From NCBI GenBank assembly GCA_023262365.1, contig JALRBF010000143.1:1-17259 (forward strand): 17,259 nt of DNA, written 5' to 3'. The DNA comes from Burkholderiaceae bacterium. GTDB lineage: Bacteria; Pseudomonadota; Gammaproteobacteria; Burkholderiales; Burkholderiaceae_C. Under the pieces are notes generated by a model. That model worked only from the letters and a program-made list of their open reading frames with translations. It had not been told where the DNA came from and did not search any database. A program made the position numbers and the translations under genes. The stretch's first letter is position 1; the number at the start of each line of letters is the position of its first letter. Below, in pieces: positions 1-7,579 of the stretch.

Positions 1-117
1 TTTGTCGACGATTTCAAAACCCAGCCGGGGTAGGCTGGGGGTTTCGGGCTTGGCGTCCTCCTCGTTGGGGAGTACGTGTAGCACCGAAAACGATTCCGAG
101 TCGTACAACATGATCAT
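1..117 (-). CDS. DUF3567 family protein (partial, N-terminal 39 residues)
   Basis: The leftward reading from an ATG at 117 gives an open frame to the window edge, beginning MIMLYDSESFSVLHVLP and continuing in frame through codon 39. I recognise this N-terminus as the DUF3567 family, small cytosolic proteins of roughly 90 residues known to me only from Burkholderiales; no function is established. A GGAG Shine-Dalgarno site lies about 8 bases before the ATG. The start has two in-frame ATGs (ATGATCATG); the first has the better spacing. The gene lies 56 bases beyond the DUF3108 stop on the same strand and has a plausible -10 of its own. The C-terminal half is outside the window. Confidence 0.75.
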   Translation of the reverse strand, partial: MIMLYDSESFSVLHVLPNEEDAKPETPSLPRLGFEIVDK

Positions 118-159
118 GCAAGCTTCTCCATCTCGTGCACCACGGTGGCAGATGGGGCC

Positions 160-165
160 AATATA
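160..165 (-). promoter_or_regulatory. Candidate -10 box for the DUF3567 gene
   Basis: On the minus strand this reads TATATT, 5 of 6 matches to the sigma-70 -10 consensus, in the 56-base gap between the DUF3108 stop and the DUF3567 start. It would give a leader of about 36 bases that contains the GGAG site. No convincing -35 is seen at 16-18 bases, so this rests on the hexamer and its position. Confidence 0.35.
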
Positions 166-173
166 GCCGCTTT

Positions 174-896
174 TCAAGCACCCAGCGCGGGCAAAGGGGT
201 ATAGCGCAGCAAGCGTTGGTCTACGCGGTCGCCTTGCGCGTCTTGCAATTGCACGCGCACCGGCAAGCCGTGCAGTTTGGGCGCCAGCCATAGGGTGGCC
301 AGCGTGTCTCCCTCGCGCCTGGGTAGCCGGCGCATGGGCTGCGTTTGCCACGTGCCGCTGGGGGTGGACTCAGTGCTGGGCGCAAGCGCGTCAAACACCC
401 ACAGGCTTGCACCCCGCGCGCTGCTTACCCAGCCTTGCCACGGCTGGCCGGAGTGGCGCTGCTGCGCCATGGCCAGCGCCAGGTAGAGGCTGATTTCGTC
501 TTGCATGGCGGGCTGCCATGGCGCCTGGCCGCCGTGGCTGTAATGCACGGTGCCCAAGGCCGGGTCAAAGCGCGCCTGTGCGCCTTGGCCTTTGCTGTCG
601 GTGAAGCGTTGCGGTGAGGGTGCCCAATCGCCAAGCGCACCCTGGCTGGTTTGCTCGCGGCTAAGCCATAGCACTTTTACTTGCAGCCGCGCCAGGTAGC
701 GCCCACCGCCATGCTGCCAATGCAGCGTGCCTTGGGCGCGGTAAGGCACGGCGCCACTTTGCCCGTCGATTTGGTAGGTCAGCGCCATCGACGGCGGCCA
801 GGCCGCCGCACCCCAGCCCATGCGGTGCCACAGCAAGGCGCTGGCACCCAGCAGCCCCAGGCTGCGGCGACGGGTAACAAGCGGGGGCGCCGGCAT
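174..896 (-). CDS. DUF3108 domain-containing protein, probably exported
   Basis: This 240-residue protein resembles the DUF3108 family, exported or envelope-associated proteins of unknown function common in Betaproteobacteria. The body is beta-rich, as in TYQIDGQSG near residue 40 and LRYTPLP at the end. The frame is open 51 codons further upstream, but I chose the ATG at 896 because it lies one base past the iclR stop (TAA-C-ATG), as expected for translational coupling, and because it puts a signal-like N-terminus at residue 1. That N-terminus has TRRRSL at residues 8-13 followed by a hydrophobic stretch GLLGASALLW, which fits a twin-arginine leader; no clean AxA cleavage site is visible. 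The longer upstream part is the iclR gene read in another frame. The domain call is by resemblance only. Confidence 0.72.
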   Translation of the reverse strand: MPAPPLVTRRRSLGLLGASALLWHRMGWGAAAWPPSMALTYQIDGQSGAVPYRAQGTLHWQHGGGRYLARLQVKVLWLSREQTSQGALGDWAPSPQRFTDSKGQGAQARFDPALGTVHYSHGGQAPWQPAMQDEISLYLALAMAQQRHSGQPWQGWVSSARGASLWVFDALAPSTESTPSGTWQTQPMRRLPRREGDTLATLWLAPKLHGLPVRVQLQDAQGDRVDQRLLRYTPLPALGA

Positions 897-897
897 G

Positions 898-1704
898 TTA
901 GGCGTCCAAGGGGCGGTAACCGATGTCGGCGCTGAGCGTGGCACACGCCCGCTTGACTTGTTGTGCCAATGCGCCGTCGGCGGTGGCGTCAAAGCGCGTG
1001 CTGTCTCCCAGCGTGACCACGCCCAGCGCCAAGTGCCCCTGCGAGTCAAACACCGGCGCGCACAGGCCGCTGACGCCCGGAATTAGGGTGTTTTGCACGC
1101 TGGCAATGCCGGCTTGGCGGGTTTGCGCCACCAGCGTGTCCACATTGGGGGTGCGTGGCGCCGTGCTTGCGGGCGCCGCACGCAGCTCGGCTTGCAACAA
1201 GGTTTGTTGGGTGCTGGCGTTGCGGTCGTCGGGGGGCATGAAGCTCAAAAAGCAGCGCCCCGTGGCCGAGTGCAGCAGCGGCATCACGTCGCCCAGGCGC
1301 AGCGCCACATGCACGCCGTTGGGCGCAGCGGCCCAGTGCACCATGGTGGGCCCGTGGTTGCCCCACACCGCCAAGGCCACCGTGTGGCCCCATTGGGTAA
1401 GCCATTGCGGAATGCGCTGACGCGCCAGCTGCACCGCGTCAACCTGAGACAGCGCCGCCAAACCCAAGCGCAACGCCACCGGCCCCAAGGCGTAGCGGCT
1501 TTGCGGGTCTTGCGCCACCAAGCCCAGGCGCTGAAAGCTCACCAAGTAGCGGTGCGCTTTGGCCGCACTCATGTCAGCGGCACGCGCCACGTCGCGCAGC
1601 ATCAGCGGCCCGGGTGCGGCGGCCATGGCGGCGATCAGCCCGTAACCTACCTCGACCGACTGGATACCGGAGCGCGCCACCGTAGTATGATTGTTTTTCT
1701 GCAT
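898..1704 (-). CDS. IclR family transcriptional regulator
   Basis: The 268-residue protein has the IclR layout: a winged helix-turn-helix at about residues 15-75 (MLRDVARAADMSAAKAHRYL, 35-54) and a GAF-like effector domain at about 85-260, with the family hallmarks PLLHSATGRCFLSF at 142-155 and GVSGLCAPVFD in the last third. IclR proteins bind DNA as dimers or tetramers and respond to small aromatic or organic acids. The gene is divergent from the FAH-family gene across 49 bases, the usual arrangement for a regulator and its target, so control of that gene and perhaps of the downstream crotonase gene is likely. The start has no Shine-Dalgarno site but has an extended -10 ten bases upstream, which supports ATG 1704. 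The effector cannot be inferred. Confidence 0.9.
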   Translation of the reverse strand: MQKNNHTTVARSGIQSVEVGYGLIAAMAAAPGPLMLRDVARAADMSAAKAHRYLVSFQRLGLVAQDPQSRYALGPVALRLGLAALSQVDAVQLARQRIPQWLTQWGHTVALAVWGNHGPTMVHWAAAPNGVHVALRLGDVMPLLHSATGRCFLSFMPPDDRNASTQQTLLQAELRAAPASTAPRTPNVDTLVAQTRQAGIASVQNTLIPGVSGLCAPVFDSQGHLALGVVTLGDSTRFDATADGALAQQVKRACATLSADIGYRPLDA

Positions 1705-1712
1705 GGTTGAAC

Positions 1713-1733
1713 GAATTTTACCAAGCGTAATTC
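1713..1733. promoter_or_regulatory. Inverted repeat, candidate IclR operator
   Basis: GAATT (1713-1717) and AATTC (1729-1733) form an inverted repeat with an 11-base centre in the 49-base iclR/FAH intergenic region. An outer TTGAA (1707-1711) and TTCAA (1731-1735) add partial symmetry. It overlaps the candidate iclR -10, where autorepression would act. The arms are short, so chance is possible. Confidence 0.35.
1715..1720 (-). promoter_or_regulatory. Extended -10 promoter of iclR (near-leaderless)
   Basis: On the minus strand this reads TAAAAT preceded by TGG, giving the extended -10 form TGnTAAAAT (5 of 6 in the hexamer). Its end is 10 bases from the iclR ATG, so transcription would start about 4 bases ahead of the start codon. 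There is no Shine-Dalgarno site. No good -35 is seen, which is tolerated by extended -10 promoters. Confidence 0.5.
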
Positions 1734-1753
1734 AAAACAGGTGAGGTCACACA

Positions 1754-2740
1754 ATGAAATTAGCAACCTACAAAGACGGCTCGCGCGATGGGCAATTGGT
1801 GGTGGTGTCGCGCGATTTAAGCACCGCGCACTACGCCACGGGCGTGGCGGGCACGCTGCAGCAAGCGCTGGACGATTGGAACTTTGTGGCGCCACAGCTG
1901 CACGATTTGTCGGTGACGTTAAACCAGGGCCGAGCCCGGCACGCCTTTGCGTTTGACCCGCGCCAGTGCGCTGCCCCGCTGCCCCGCGCCTACCAGTGGG
2001 CCGATGGCTCGGCCTATATCAATCACGTGGAGCTGGTACGCCGCTCGCGCGACAGCGCCGTGCCCAAGAGCTTTTACCACGACCCGCTGATGTACCAAGG
2101 CGGCAGCGACGACTTTTTGGGCCCTTGCGACCCCATTGTTTGCCGCAGCGAAGACCATGGCATCGACTTTGAAGCCGAGGTGGCCGTGATTACTGGTGAC
2201 GTGCCCATGGCCAGCACGCCTGAACAAGCGCTTGAAGGCGTGCGCCTGATCATGTTGGCCAACGACGTGTCGCTGCGCCGCTTGATTCCGGACGAATTGG
2301 CCAAAGGCTTTGGCTTTTTTCAGGGCAAGCCGGCCACTGCGTTTAGCCCAGTGGCCGTGACACCCGACGAAATCGGCGAGGCCTGGCACGACGGCCGGGT
2401 GCATCTGGTGATGCAAAGCACGTGGAATGGACGCAAGGTAGGCATGTGCGAGGCGGGGCCAGAGATGACCTTTCACTTTGGCCAACTCATTGCCCATATT
2501 TGCAAAACGCGTAACGTGCGTGCCGGCAGCGTGGTGGGCAGCGGCACGGTGAGCAACAAAGACTGGGCCAACGGCTACAGCTGCATTGCCGAGCGCCGCG
2601 CCATTGAAACCATTGAAAGCGGCAAGGCCAGCACCGAGTTCATGAAGTTTGGCGACACCATACGCATTGAGATGAAGGGCCTGGACGGGCAAAGCGTATT
2701 TGGCGCCATTGACCAAAAGGTCGCACCCCTGCAGGCCTAA
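1754..2740 (+). CDS. Fumarylacetoacetate hydrolase family protein
   Basis: This 328-residue enzyme belongs to the FAH superfamily (COG0179-like), which cleaves carbon-carbon bonds or hydrates 2-oxo acids, often at the end of aromatic degradation. The metal-binding set is visible as E140 and E142 (DFEAEVAV) and D171 (ANDVSLR). [20 protein letters not shown] at 187-206 and [11 protein letters not shown] in the C-terminal part are typical of the bacterial fumarylacetoacetate hydrolase subgroup. GAGG lies 7-10 bases before the ATG. The gene is divergent from iclR and probably controlled by it. A hydrolase of the homogentisate or a gentisate-like pathway is a reasonable guess, but no maleylacetoacetate isomerase or ring-cleavage dioxygenase is beside it, so I leave the symbol blank. 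Confidence 0.88.
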   Translation: MKLATYKDGSRDGQLVVVSRDLSTAHYATGVAGTLQQALDDWNFVAPQLHDLSVTLNQGRARHAFAFDPRQCAAPLPRAYQWADGSAYINHVELVRRSRDSAVPKSFYHDPLMYQGGSDDFLGPCDPIVCRSEDHGIDFEAEVAVITGDVPMASTPEQALEGVRLIMLANDVSLRRLIPDELAKGFGFFQGKPATAFSPVAVTPDEIGEAWHDGRVHLVMQSTWNGRKVGMCEAGPEMTFHFGQLIAHICKTRNVRAGSVVGSGTVSNKDWANGYSCIAERRAIETIESGKASTEFMKFGDTIRIEMKGLDGQSVFGAIDQKVAPLQA

Positions 2741-2746
2741 GGGTTA

Positions 2747-2759
2747 GCGCCGCTGGCGC
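2747..2759. other. Small hairpin after the FAH gene
   Basis: GCGCC-GCT-GGCGC forms a 5-bp stem seven bases after the FAH stop. There is no T run, so it is not a standard Rho-independent terminator; it may only protect an mRNA end or be chance in GC-rich DNA. Confidence 0.2.
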
Positions 2760-2777
2760 GCTGGGGCACACTTGGCG

Positions 2778-2783
2778 CACAAT
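2778..2783 (+). promoter_or_regulatory. Candidate -10 box (CACAAT) before the crotonase gene
   Basis: CACAAT lies 25 bases before the ATG at 2809, in a 68-base gap after the FAH gene. The same hexamer with the same GGC/GCG-type context stands before recG and oxyR in this window. No good -35 is visible, so a separate promoter for this gene is only possible. Confidence 0.3.
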
Positions 2784-2808
2784 CGCAAGCAACCAACCGA
2801 TTACGCCC

Positions 2809-3648
2809 ATGGATTACAGCGCTTACCAAACCCTGCGCATTGCGTACACCGGCAGCCACGGCAACGTGCTGGACGTACAAATGCGCGCCGACGCGCACGG
2901 CGGTAACGGCAAACTGCCCACCGCCGGTCACGTGGGGCACCGCGAACTCAGCGACATTTGGCGCGACGCCCAGCGCGACCCCAAGGTGCGCGCGGTGTTG
3001 CTGCGCGGCGACGGCATGGGTTTTTCGGGCGGCGGCGACCTGACGCTGGTGCAGGACATGGCGCAAGACTTTGACGTGCGCAGCCAGGTGTGGCAAGAGG
3101 CGCGCGACCTGGTGTACAACCTCATTAACTGCGACAAGCCCGTGGTTAGTGCCATGCACGGCCCGGCCGTGGGCGCGGGTTTGGTGGCCGGGTTACTGGC
3201 CGACATCTCGGTGGCGGCCCACAGCGCCAAAATTGTGGACGGGCACACCCGACTCGGCGTGGCCGCCGGTGATCACGCCGCCGTGGTGTGGCCGTTGTTG
3301 TGCGGCATGGCCAAGGCCAAGTATCACCTGTTGTTGTGCGAGCCGGTGGACGGACGCGAGGCCGAGCGCATCGGGTTGGTGTCTTTGGCGGTGCCCGATG
3401 ACGAGCTGCTGCCCAAAGCCCGCGAACTGGCCGAGCGCCTGGCCCAAGGCAGCACCACGGCCGTGCGCTGGACCAAATACGCGCTTAACAACTGGCTGCG
3501 TATGGCCGGCCCCACCTTTGACGCCAGCTTGGCTTTGGAGTTTATGGGCTTTGCCGGCCCCGACGTGCGCGAAGGCGTAGCTTCGCTGCGCGCGCGCCGC
3601 GCGCCGCGCTTTGACGACCCCGCACCGCCACCCAAGGACGCGCCATGA
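2809..3648 (+). CDS. Enoyl-CoA hydratase/isomerase (crotonase) family protein
   Basis: The 279-residue protein has the crotonase fold: oxyanion-hole motifs FSGGGDL at 72-78 and HGPAVGAGL at 117-125, and a C-terminal helical region ending in a Pro/Asp-rich tail. By-eye alignment with rat mitochondrial enoyl-CoA hydratase puts V126 where Glu144 belongs and H146 where Glu164 belongs, so the standard hydration dyad is missing. Instead it carries [13 protein letters not shown] at 143-155, the D-x-H...GD signature of a separate crotonase subgroup. A CoA-thioester substrate is likely, but the reaction is not determined. No Shine-Dalgarno site precedes the ATG at 2809. The stop overlaps the phaM start by four bases (ATGA), so the two are translationally coupled. 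A residue stretch at about 28-42 is longer than in classic hydratases. Confidence 0.85.
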   Translation: MDYSAYQTLRIAYTGSHGNVLDVQMRADAHGGNGKLPTAGHVGHRELSDIWRDAQRDPKVRAVLLRGDGMGFSGGGDLTLVQDMAQDFDVRSQVWQEARDLVYNLINCDKPVVSAMHGPAVGAGLVAGLLADISVAAHSAKIVDGHTRLGVAAGDHAAVVWPLLCGMAKAKYHLLLCEPVDGREAERIGLVSLAVPDDELLPKARELAERLAQGSTTAVRWTKYALNNWLRMAGPTFDASLALEFMGFAGPDVREGVASLRARRAPRFDDPAPPPKDAP

Positions 3649-4010
3649 CCGACCCCAAACCCCACCCCAGTGGCTTTGCGCCGAGCTGGGACTTTTTTCA
3701 AAACCTCATGCAACAAGCCGCGCAAAGCTGGCAACAAGCCGCCCCTGCGGCAACCGGCGGCGTACCCGGCATGGCCAGTTGGCTCACCCCCACCATGGAC
3801 GTGGAAGAACTGGACAAGCGCATCCGCGACTTGCGCACCGTGCAGTTTTGGCTTGAGCAAAATGCCAAGATGCTGGGCACCAGCATTCAAACGCTTGAAG
3901 TACAAAAAATGACCCTCGCCACCCTGCAAAGCATGCAGCCACCCAGCGAGGTCGCCGCCGGTCGCACCACCCGCCCCAAAACCGCGCGCAAGCCGCGCAC
4001 CAGCGGTTAA
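3645..4010 (+). CDS. phaM: PhaM-type polyhydroxyalkanoate granule regulatory protein
   Basis: The 121-residue protein matches the conserved core of PhaM: an N-terminal [15 protein letters not shown] segment (about 15-29), [20 protein letters not shown] (about 44-63) and [20 protein letters not shown] (about 65-84). In Ralstonia eutropha PhaM activates the PHA synthase PhaC1 and ties PHA granules to the nucleoid through a long Lys/Ala/Pro-rich tail. Here the basic tail is only about 20 residues ([10 protein letters not shown] near the end) after the helical core, much shorter than the roughly 260-residue Ralstonia protein. The start overlaps the crotonase stop as ATGA, and AAGGA lies six bases upstream. 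No phaC or phasin gene is present in the window. The PHA role is by family resemblance. Confidence 0.85.
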   Translation: MTDPKPHPSGFAPSWDFFQNLMQQAAQSWQQAAPAATGGVPGMASWLTPTMDVEELDKRIRDLRTVQFWLEQNAKMLGTSIQTLEVQKMTLATLQSMQPPSEVAAGRTTRPKTARKPRTSG

Positions 4011-4027
4011 CCGGCGGCTTCACCCGC

Positions 4028-5257
4028 ATGTTTGTTCACGCCCACGCCGTTCACCCGCAGTGGGACATGGCGCTTGGCTTGGTGGTGGCCCAATTGCGCG
4101 CCCACATGGTGCTGCCCAAGCACCGCTTGCAGCATGGGCCCACCCCGGCGCTGGGCTTGGTTTACATCACCGACCGCCTTGCCGGTGAGGCCGAGGCCTT
4201 GTTGGCCGGTTTGCGCGCGGCCTTTCCCAACGTGGCGCATTGGGCGGGCACCACAGGGGTGGGCATTTTGGCCACCGAGGTTGAATACTGGGACGAGCCC
4301 GCGCTGGTGGTGATGCTGTGCGACGTGCCCGCGCACGCCGTGCGCACCTTTCACGGGCGCGCGCCGCTGCCCAGCCAACACGCCGATTCGCCTGTGCACA
4401 CCGCCTTGGTGCATGCCGATGGCGCCACCCCCGATTTGGATGGACTGATTGGTGAACTGGCCGACCGTACCGCCCAACGCGTGGTATTTGGTGGCTTGCT
4501 CTCCAGTCGAGACCAGGCGCTGCAATGGGCTGTCTCGGGCGCTGAGGCGCAAGCCGTGTGGGAAAGCGGCCTCAGCGGGGTGGGGTTTGGGGCGCAGGTG
4601 GCGCTTACCGCGCGCGTGACGCAAGGCTGCACACCGGTGGGGCCAGCGCACGAGGTAACGGCGGTGCACGGCAACGTGGTGTTGTCGCTAGACAACCGGC
4701 CTGCGCTGCGTGTGTTGCTGCAAGACCTGGGGCTGGACATGTCCGAGCCCGCCCGCCTGATGCCGGTGCTGCGCAACACCTTGGTGGGGCTGGAGTCGGC
4801 CGCTTACCAAGGCGCCACCGCCAGCAACGCGCAAGAGCGCGCGCAGGTGCTGCTGGCGCGCCGGGTGGGGCAGTTTGGCGCCCAAACCCGCGTGCGCCAC
4901 GTGATTGGCCTAGACGTGAACAACCGCGGGGTAGCCATTGGCGACCATGCCTTGGTGGGCGACACCTTGCACTTTTGCCGACGCGACGCCAGCGCCGCGC
5001 GGGCCGATTTGATGCGGGTATGCGCCGAACTGCGTGACGAAGCCGAAGACCCCGACGCCGGTGGCGGCGGCTTACGCGGCGCGGTGTACGTCAGTTGTGC
5101 CGGGCGTGGCGGCCCGCACTTTGGGGCGCCGCACGCCGAAATGAAAATCGTGCGCCACGCGCTGGGTGACGTGCCCGTGGTTGGCTTTTTTGCCGGTGGC
5201 GAAATTGGCTACCGTCACCTGTACGGCTACACCGGGGTGTTGCTGGCGTTTCAGTAG
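4028..5257 (+). CDS. FIST N- and C-terminal domain sensory protein
   Basis: The 409-residue protein resembles FIST proteins, with an N domain at about residues 30-190 (LGLVYITDR, VAHWAGTTGVGILATEVEYWDEP split across this region) and a FIST_C domain at about 215-405. The last 30 residues, with VPVVGFFAGGEIG and YTGVLLAF, are the clearest signature. FIST domains are thought to bind small ligands, perhaps amino acids, and are often fused to kinases or cyclases. Here there is no output domain, no signal peptide and no membrane segment, so it is a stand-alone cytosolic ligand-binding protein. It begins 17 bases after phaM with no Shine-Dalgarno site that I can see, so it may rely on readthrough from phaM. 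Its partner is unknown. Confidence 0.85.
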   Translation: MFVHAHAVHPQWDMALGLVVAQLRAHMVLPKHRLQHGPTPALGLVYITDRLAGEAEALLAGLRAAFPNVAHWAGTTGVGILATEVEYWDEPALVVMLCDVPAHAVRTFHGRAPLPSQHADSPVHTALVHADGATPDLDGLIGELADRTAQRVVFGGLLSSRDQALQWAVSGAEAQAVWESGLSGVGFGAQVALTARVTQGCTPVGPAHEVTAVHGNVVLSLDNRPALRVLLQDLGLDMSEPARLMPVLRNTLVGLESAAYQGATASNAQERAQVLLARRVGQFGAQTRVRHVIGLDVNNRGVAIGDHALVGDTLHFCRRDASAARADLMRVCAELRDEAEDPDAGGGGLRGAVYVSCAGRGGPHFGAPHAEMKIVRHALGDVPVVGFFAGGEIGYRHLYGYTGVLLAFQ

Positions 5258-5259
5258 CC

Positions 5260-5272
5260 TGCGCGCGGCGCA
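5260..5272. other. Small hairpin between convergent FIST and tgt genes
   Basis: TGCGC-GCG-GCGCA forms a 5-bp stem within the 20 bases separating the FIST and tgt stop codons. No T run follows on either strand, so any terminator role is weakly supported. Confidence 0.2.
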
Positions 5273-5277
5273 CACCG

Positions 5278-6483
<1,206 letters not shown>

Positions 6484-7548
6484 TTATGCCAAAGGTTGGG
6501 CTCGCTGCAGCAGCATGGCGTCACCGTAACTAAAAAACCGATAGCGCTGTGCCACGGCGTGCGCATAGAGCCGCATCACGTGGTCGTGGCCGGCCAAGGC
6601 GCTGACCAGCATCATCAAACTGCTTTTGGGTAAATGAAAATTTGTAATGAGCCAGTCCACCCACACAAAGGCAAAACCCGGGGTAATAAACAAGCGCGTG
6701 TCGCCCTCAGCGGCGCCGGTGCGGGCCCAGCTCTCGAGTGTGCGCACACTGGTGGTGCCCACGGCCACCACCCGCCCGCCCCGGGCGCGGCAGCGCGCCA
6801 GGGCCGCTTGGGTGGCCTCGGGTACCTGGTACCACTCGCTGTGCATGGTGTGTTGCCGAATGTCGGGCGACTTAACCGGGGCAAAGGTGCCAGCACCTAC
6901 GTGCAGCGTCACGTAGGCCACCTCCACCCCCTGGGCTTGCAGCGTGTGCAGCATGGCTTGGTCAAAATGCAGCGCCGCCGTGGGTGCGGCCACCGCGCCG
7001 GGGTTTTTAGCAAACACGGTTTGGTAGCGCTGTGCGTCGGCCTCGGTGTCGGCATGGGCAATGTAGGGCGGCAGTGGCACGTGGCCCATGTGCGCCATCA
7101 CTTGCGCCACCGGCGCGTCAAAGCGCAGCCAAAACAAGGCCCCATCGGCCTGTGGCCAGCGCCCCAGCACCTGCGCCGAATACGCCCCCGGTGCGGCGTG
7201 CGGCTGCGGCGCCAGTTGCACCACCTCGCCCACCTTGGGCTTGCGGCTGACGCGCAGATGCACCGCGGCCTCGTGGCCCGTGCCCGGCAGCACGCGCTCG
7301 ATCAACATCTCCACGTTGCCGCCGCTGCTTTTTTGTCCCCACAGCCTGGCCTTGAGCACTTGGGTGTCGTTAAGCACCAGCACGTCGCCGGCGCCGAGCA
7401 TGCCCGGCAGCTGAGCAAATTGGCCATCGCGTGGCTGGGGGCCACGGCCATCGAGCAAGCGCGCATCGCGCCGTTGCGGTGGCGGGCTTTGCGCAATCAG
7501 CTCGGGCGGTAGGGCGTAGTCGTAGGCGTCTAGGTGGTGAAGGTTCAC
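6484..7548 (-). CDS. queA: S-adenosylmethionine:tRNA ribosyltransferase-isomerase
   Basis: QueA transfers and rearranges the ribosyl part of S-adenosylmethionine onto preQ1 in tRNA, making epoxyqueuosine right after the Tgt step. Conserved blocks are present in order: LVLNDTQVLKARLWG near residue 57, GHVPLPPYI, TLHVGAGTFAPVK, HSEWYQVP, GTTSVRTLES and LITNFHLPKSSLMMLVSA. I chose the GTG at 7548, giving 354 residues, the usual length, and starting at VNLHHLDAYDYALPPELIAQ. An in-frame ATG at 7581 would add 11 residues but would lie upstream of the candidate -10 and overlap the recG ATG; a still longer reading to 7683 runs into recG. No strong Shine-Dalgarno site is seen. tgt follows 24 bases downstream. 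Confidence 0.95.
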   Translation of the reverse strand: MNLHHLDAYDYALPPELIAQSPPPQRRDARLLDGRGPQPRDGQFAQLPGMLGAGDVLVLNDTQVLKARLWGQKSSGGNVEMLIERVLPGTGHEAAVHLRVSRKPKVGEVVQLAPQPHAAPGAYSAQVLGRWPQADGALFWLRFDAPVAQVMAHMGHVPLPPYIAHADTEADAQRYQTVFAKNPGAVAAPTAALHFDQAMLHTLQAQGVEVAYVTLHVGAGTFAPVKSPDIRQHTMHSEWYQVPEATQAALARCRARGGRVVAVGTTSVRTLESWARTGAAEGDTRLFITPGFAFVWVDWLITNFHLPKSSLMMLVSALAGHDHVMRLYAHAVAQRYRFFSYGDAMLLQRAQPLA

Positions 7549-7573
7549 GGCAGCACTCGGGGCAGGGCACAAT
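7544..7573 (+). promoter_or_regulatory. recG promoter predicting a leaderless transcript
   Basis: TTCACG (7544-7549, 4 of 6) and CACAAT (7568-7573) are spaced by 18 bases. The end of the -10 is six bases before the recG ATG at 7580, so the usual start position seven bases beyond the -10 falls exactly on the A of the ATG. No Shine-Dalgarno site is possible. The same GGCACAAT-N6-ATG arrangement stands before oxyR. Confidence 0.5.
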
Positions 7574-7577
7574 TGTC
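7568..7577. promoter_or_regulatory. Symmetric -10 shared by queA and recG
   Basis: The sequence CACAATTGTC reads CACAAT on the plus strand (7568-7573) and GACAAT on the minus strand (7577-7572), so the two -10 hexamers overlap by the AATT core. The minus-strand hexamer ends 23 bases before the queA GTG at 7548, giving a leader of about 16 bases. This supports the GTG start over the ATG at 7581. No good minus-strand -35 is visible. Confidence 0.4.
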
Positions 7578-7579
7578 CC

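Noticed and set aside
897..1049. Longer N-terminus for the DUF3108 protein
   Set aside because: These codons overlap the 3' end of the iclR gene in another frame, and the signal-like segment would then be internal.
1093..1710. A 205-codon plus-strand open frame
   Set aside because: It lies opposite the iclR-family gene, is rich in His, Arg and Gln as expected for an antisense reading of GC-rich code, and resembles no family.
1919..2716. A 265-codon minus-strand open frame
   Set aside because: It is the antisense shadow of the FAH-family gene, which has clear family motifs; the minus-strand product is His/Ala-rich without recognisable domains.
2747..2759. Terminator between the FAH and crotonase genes
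   Set aside because: It is a 5-bp stem without a T run, a kind of repeat frequent by chance in GC-rich DNA.
6634..7512. A 292-codon plus-strand open frame
   Set aside because: It lies entirely opposite queA and shows only low-complexity His/Arg/Gly composition.
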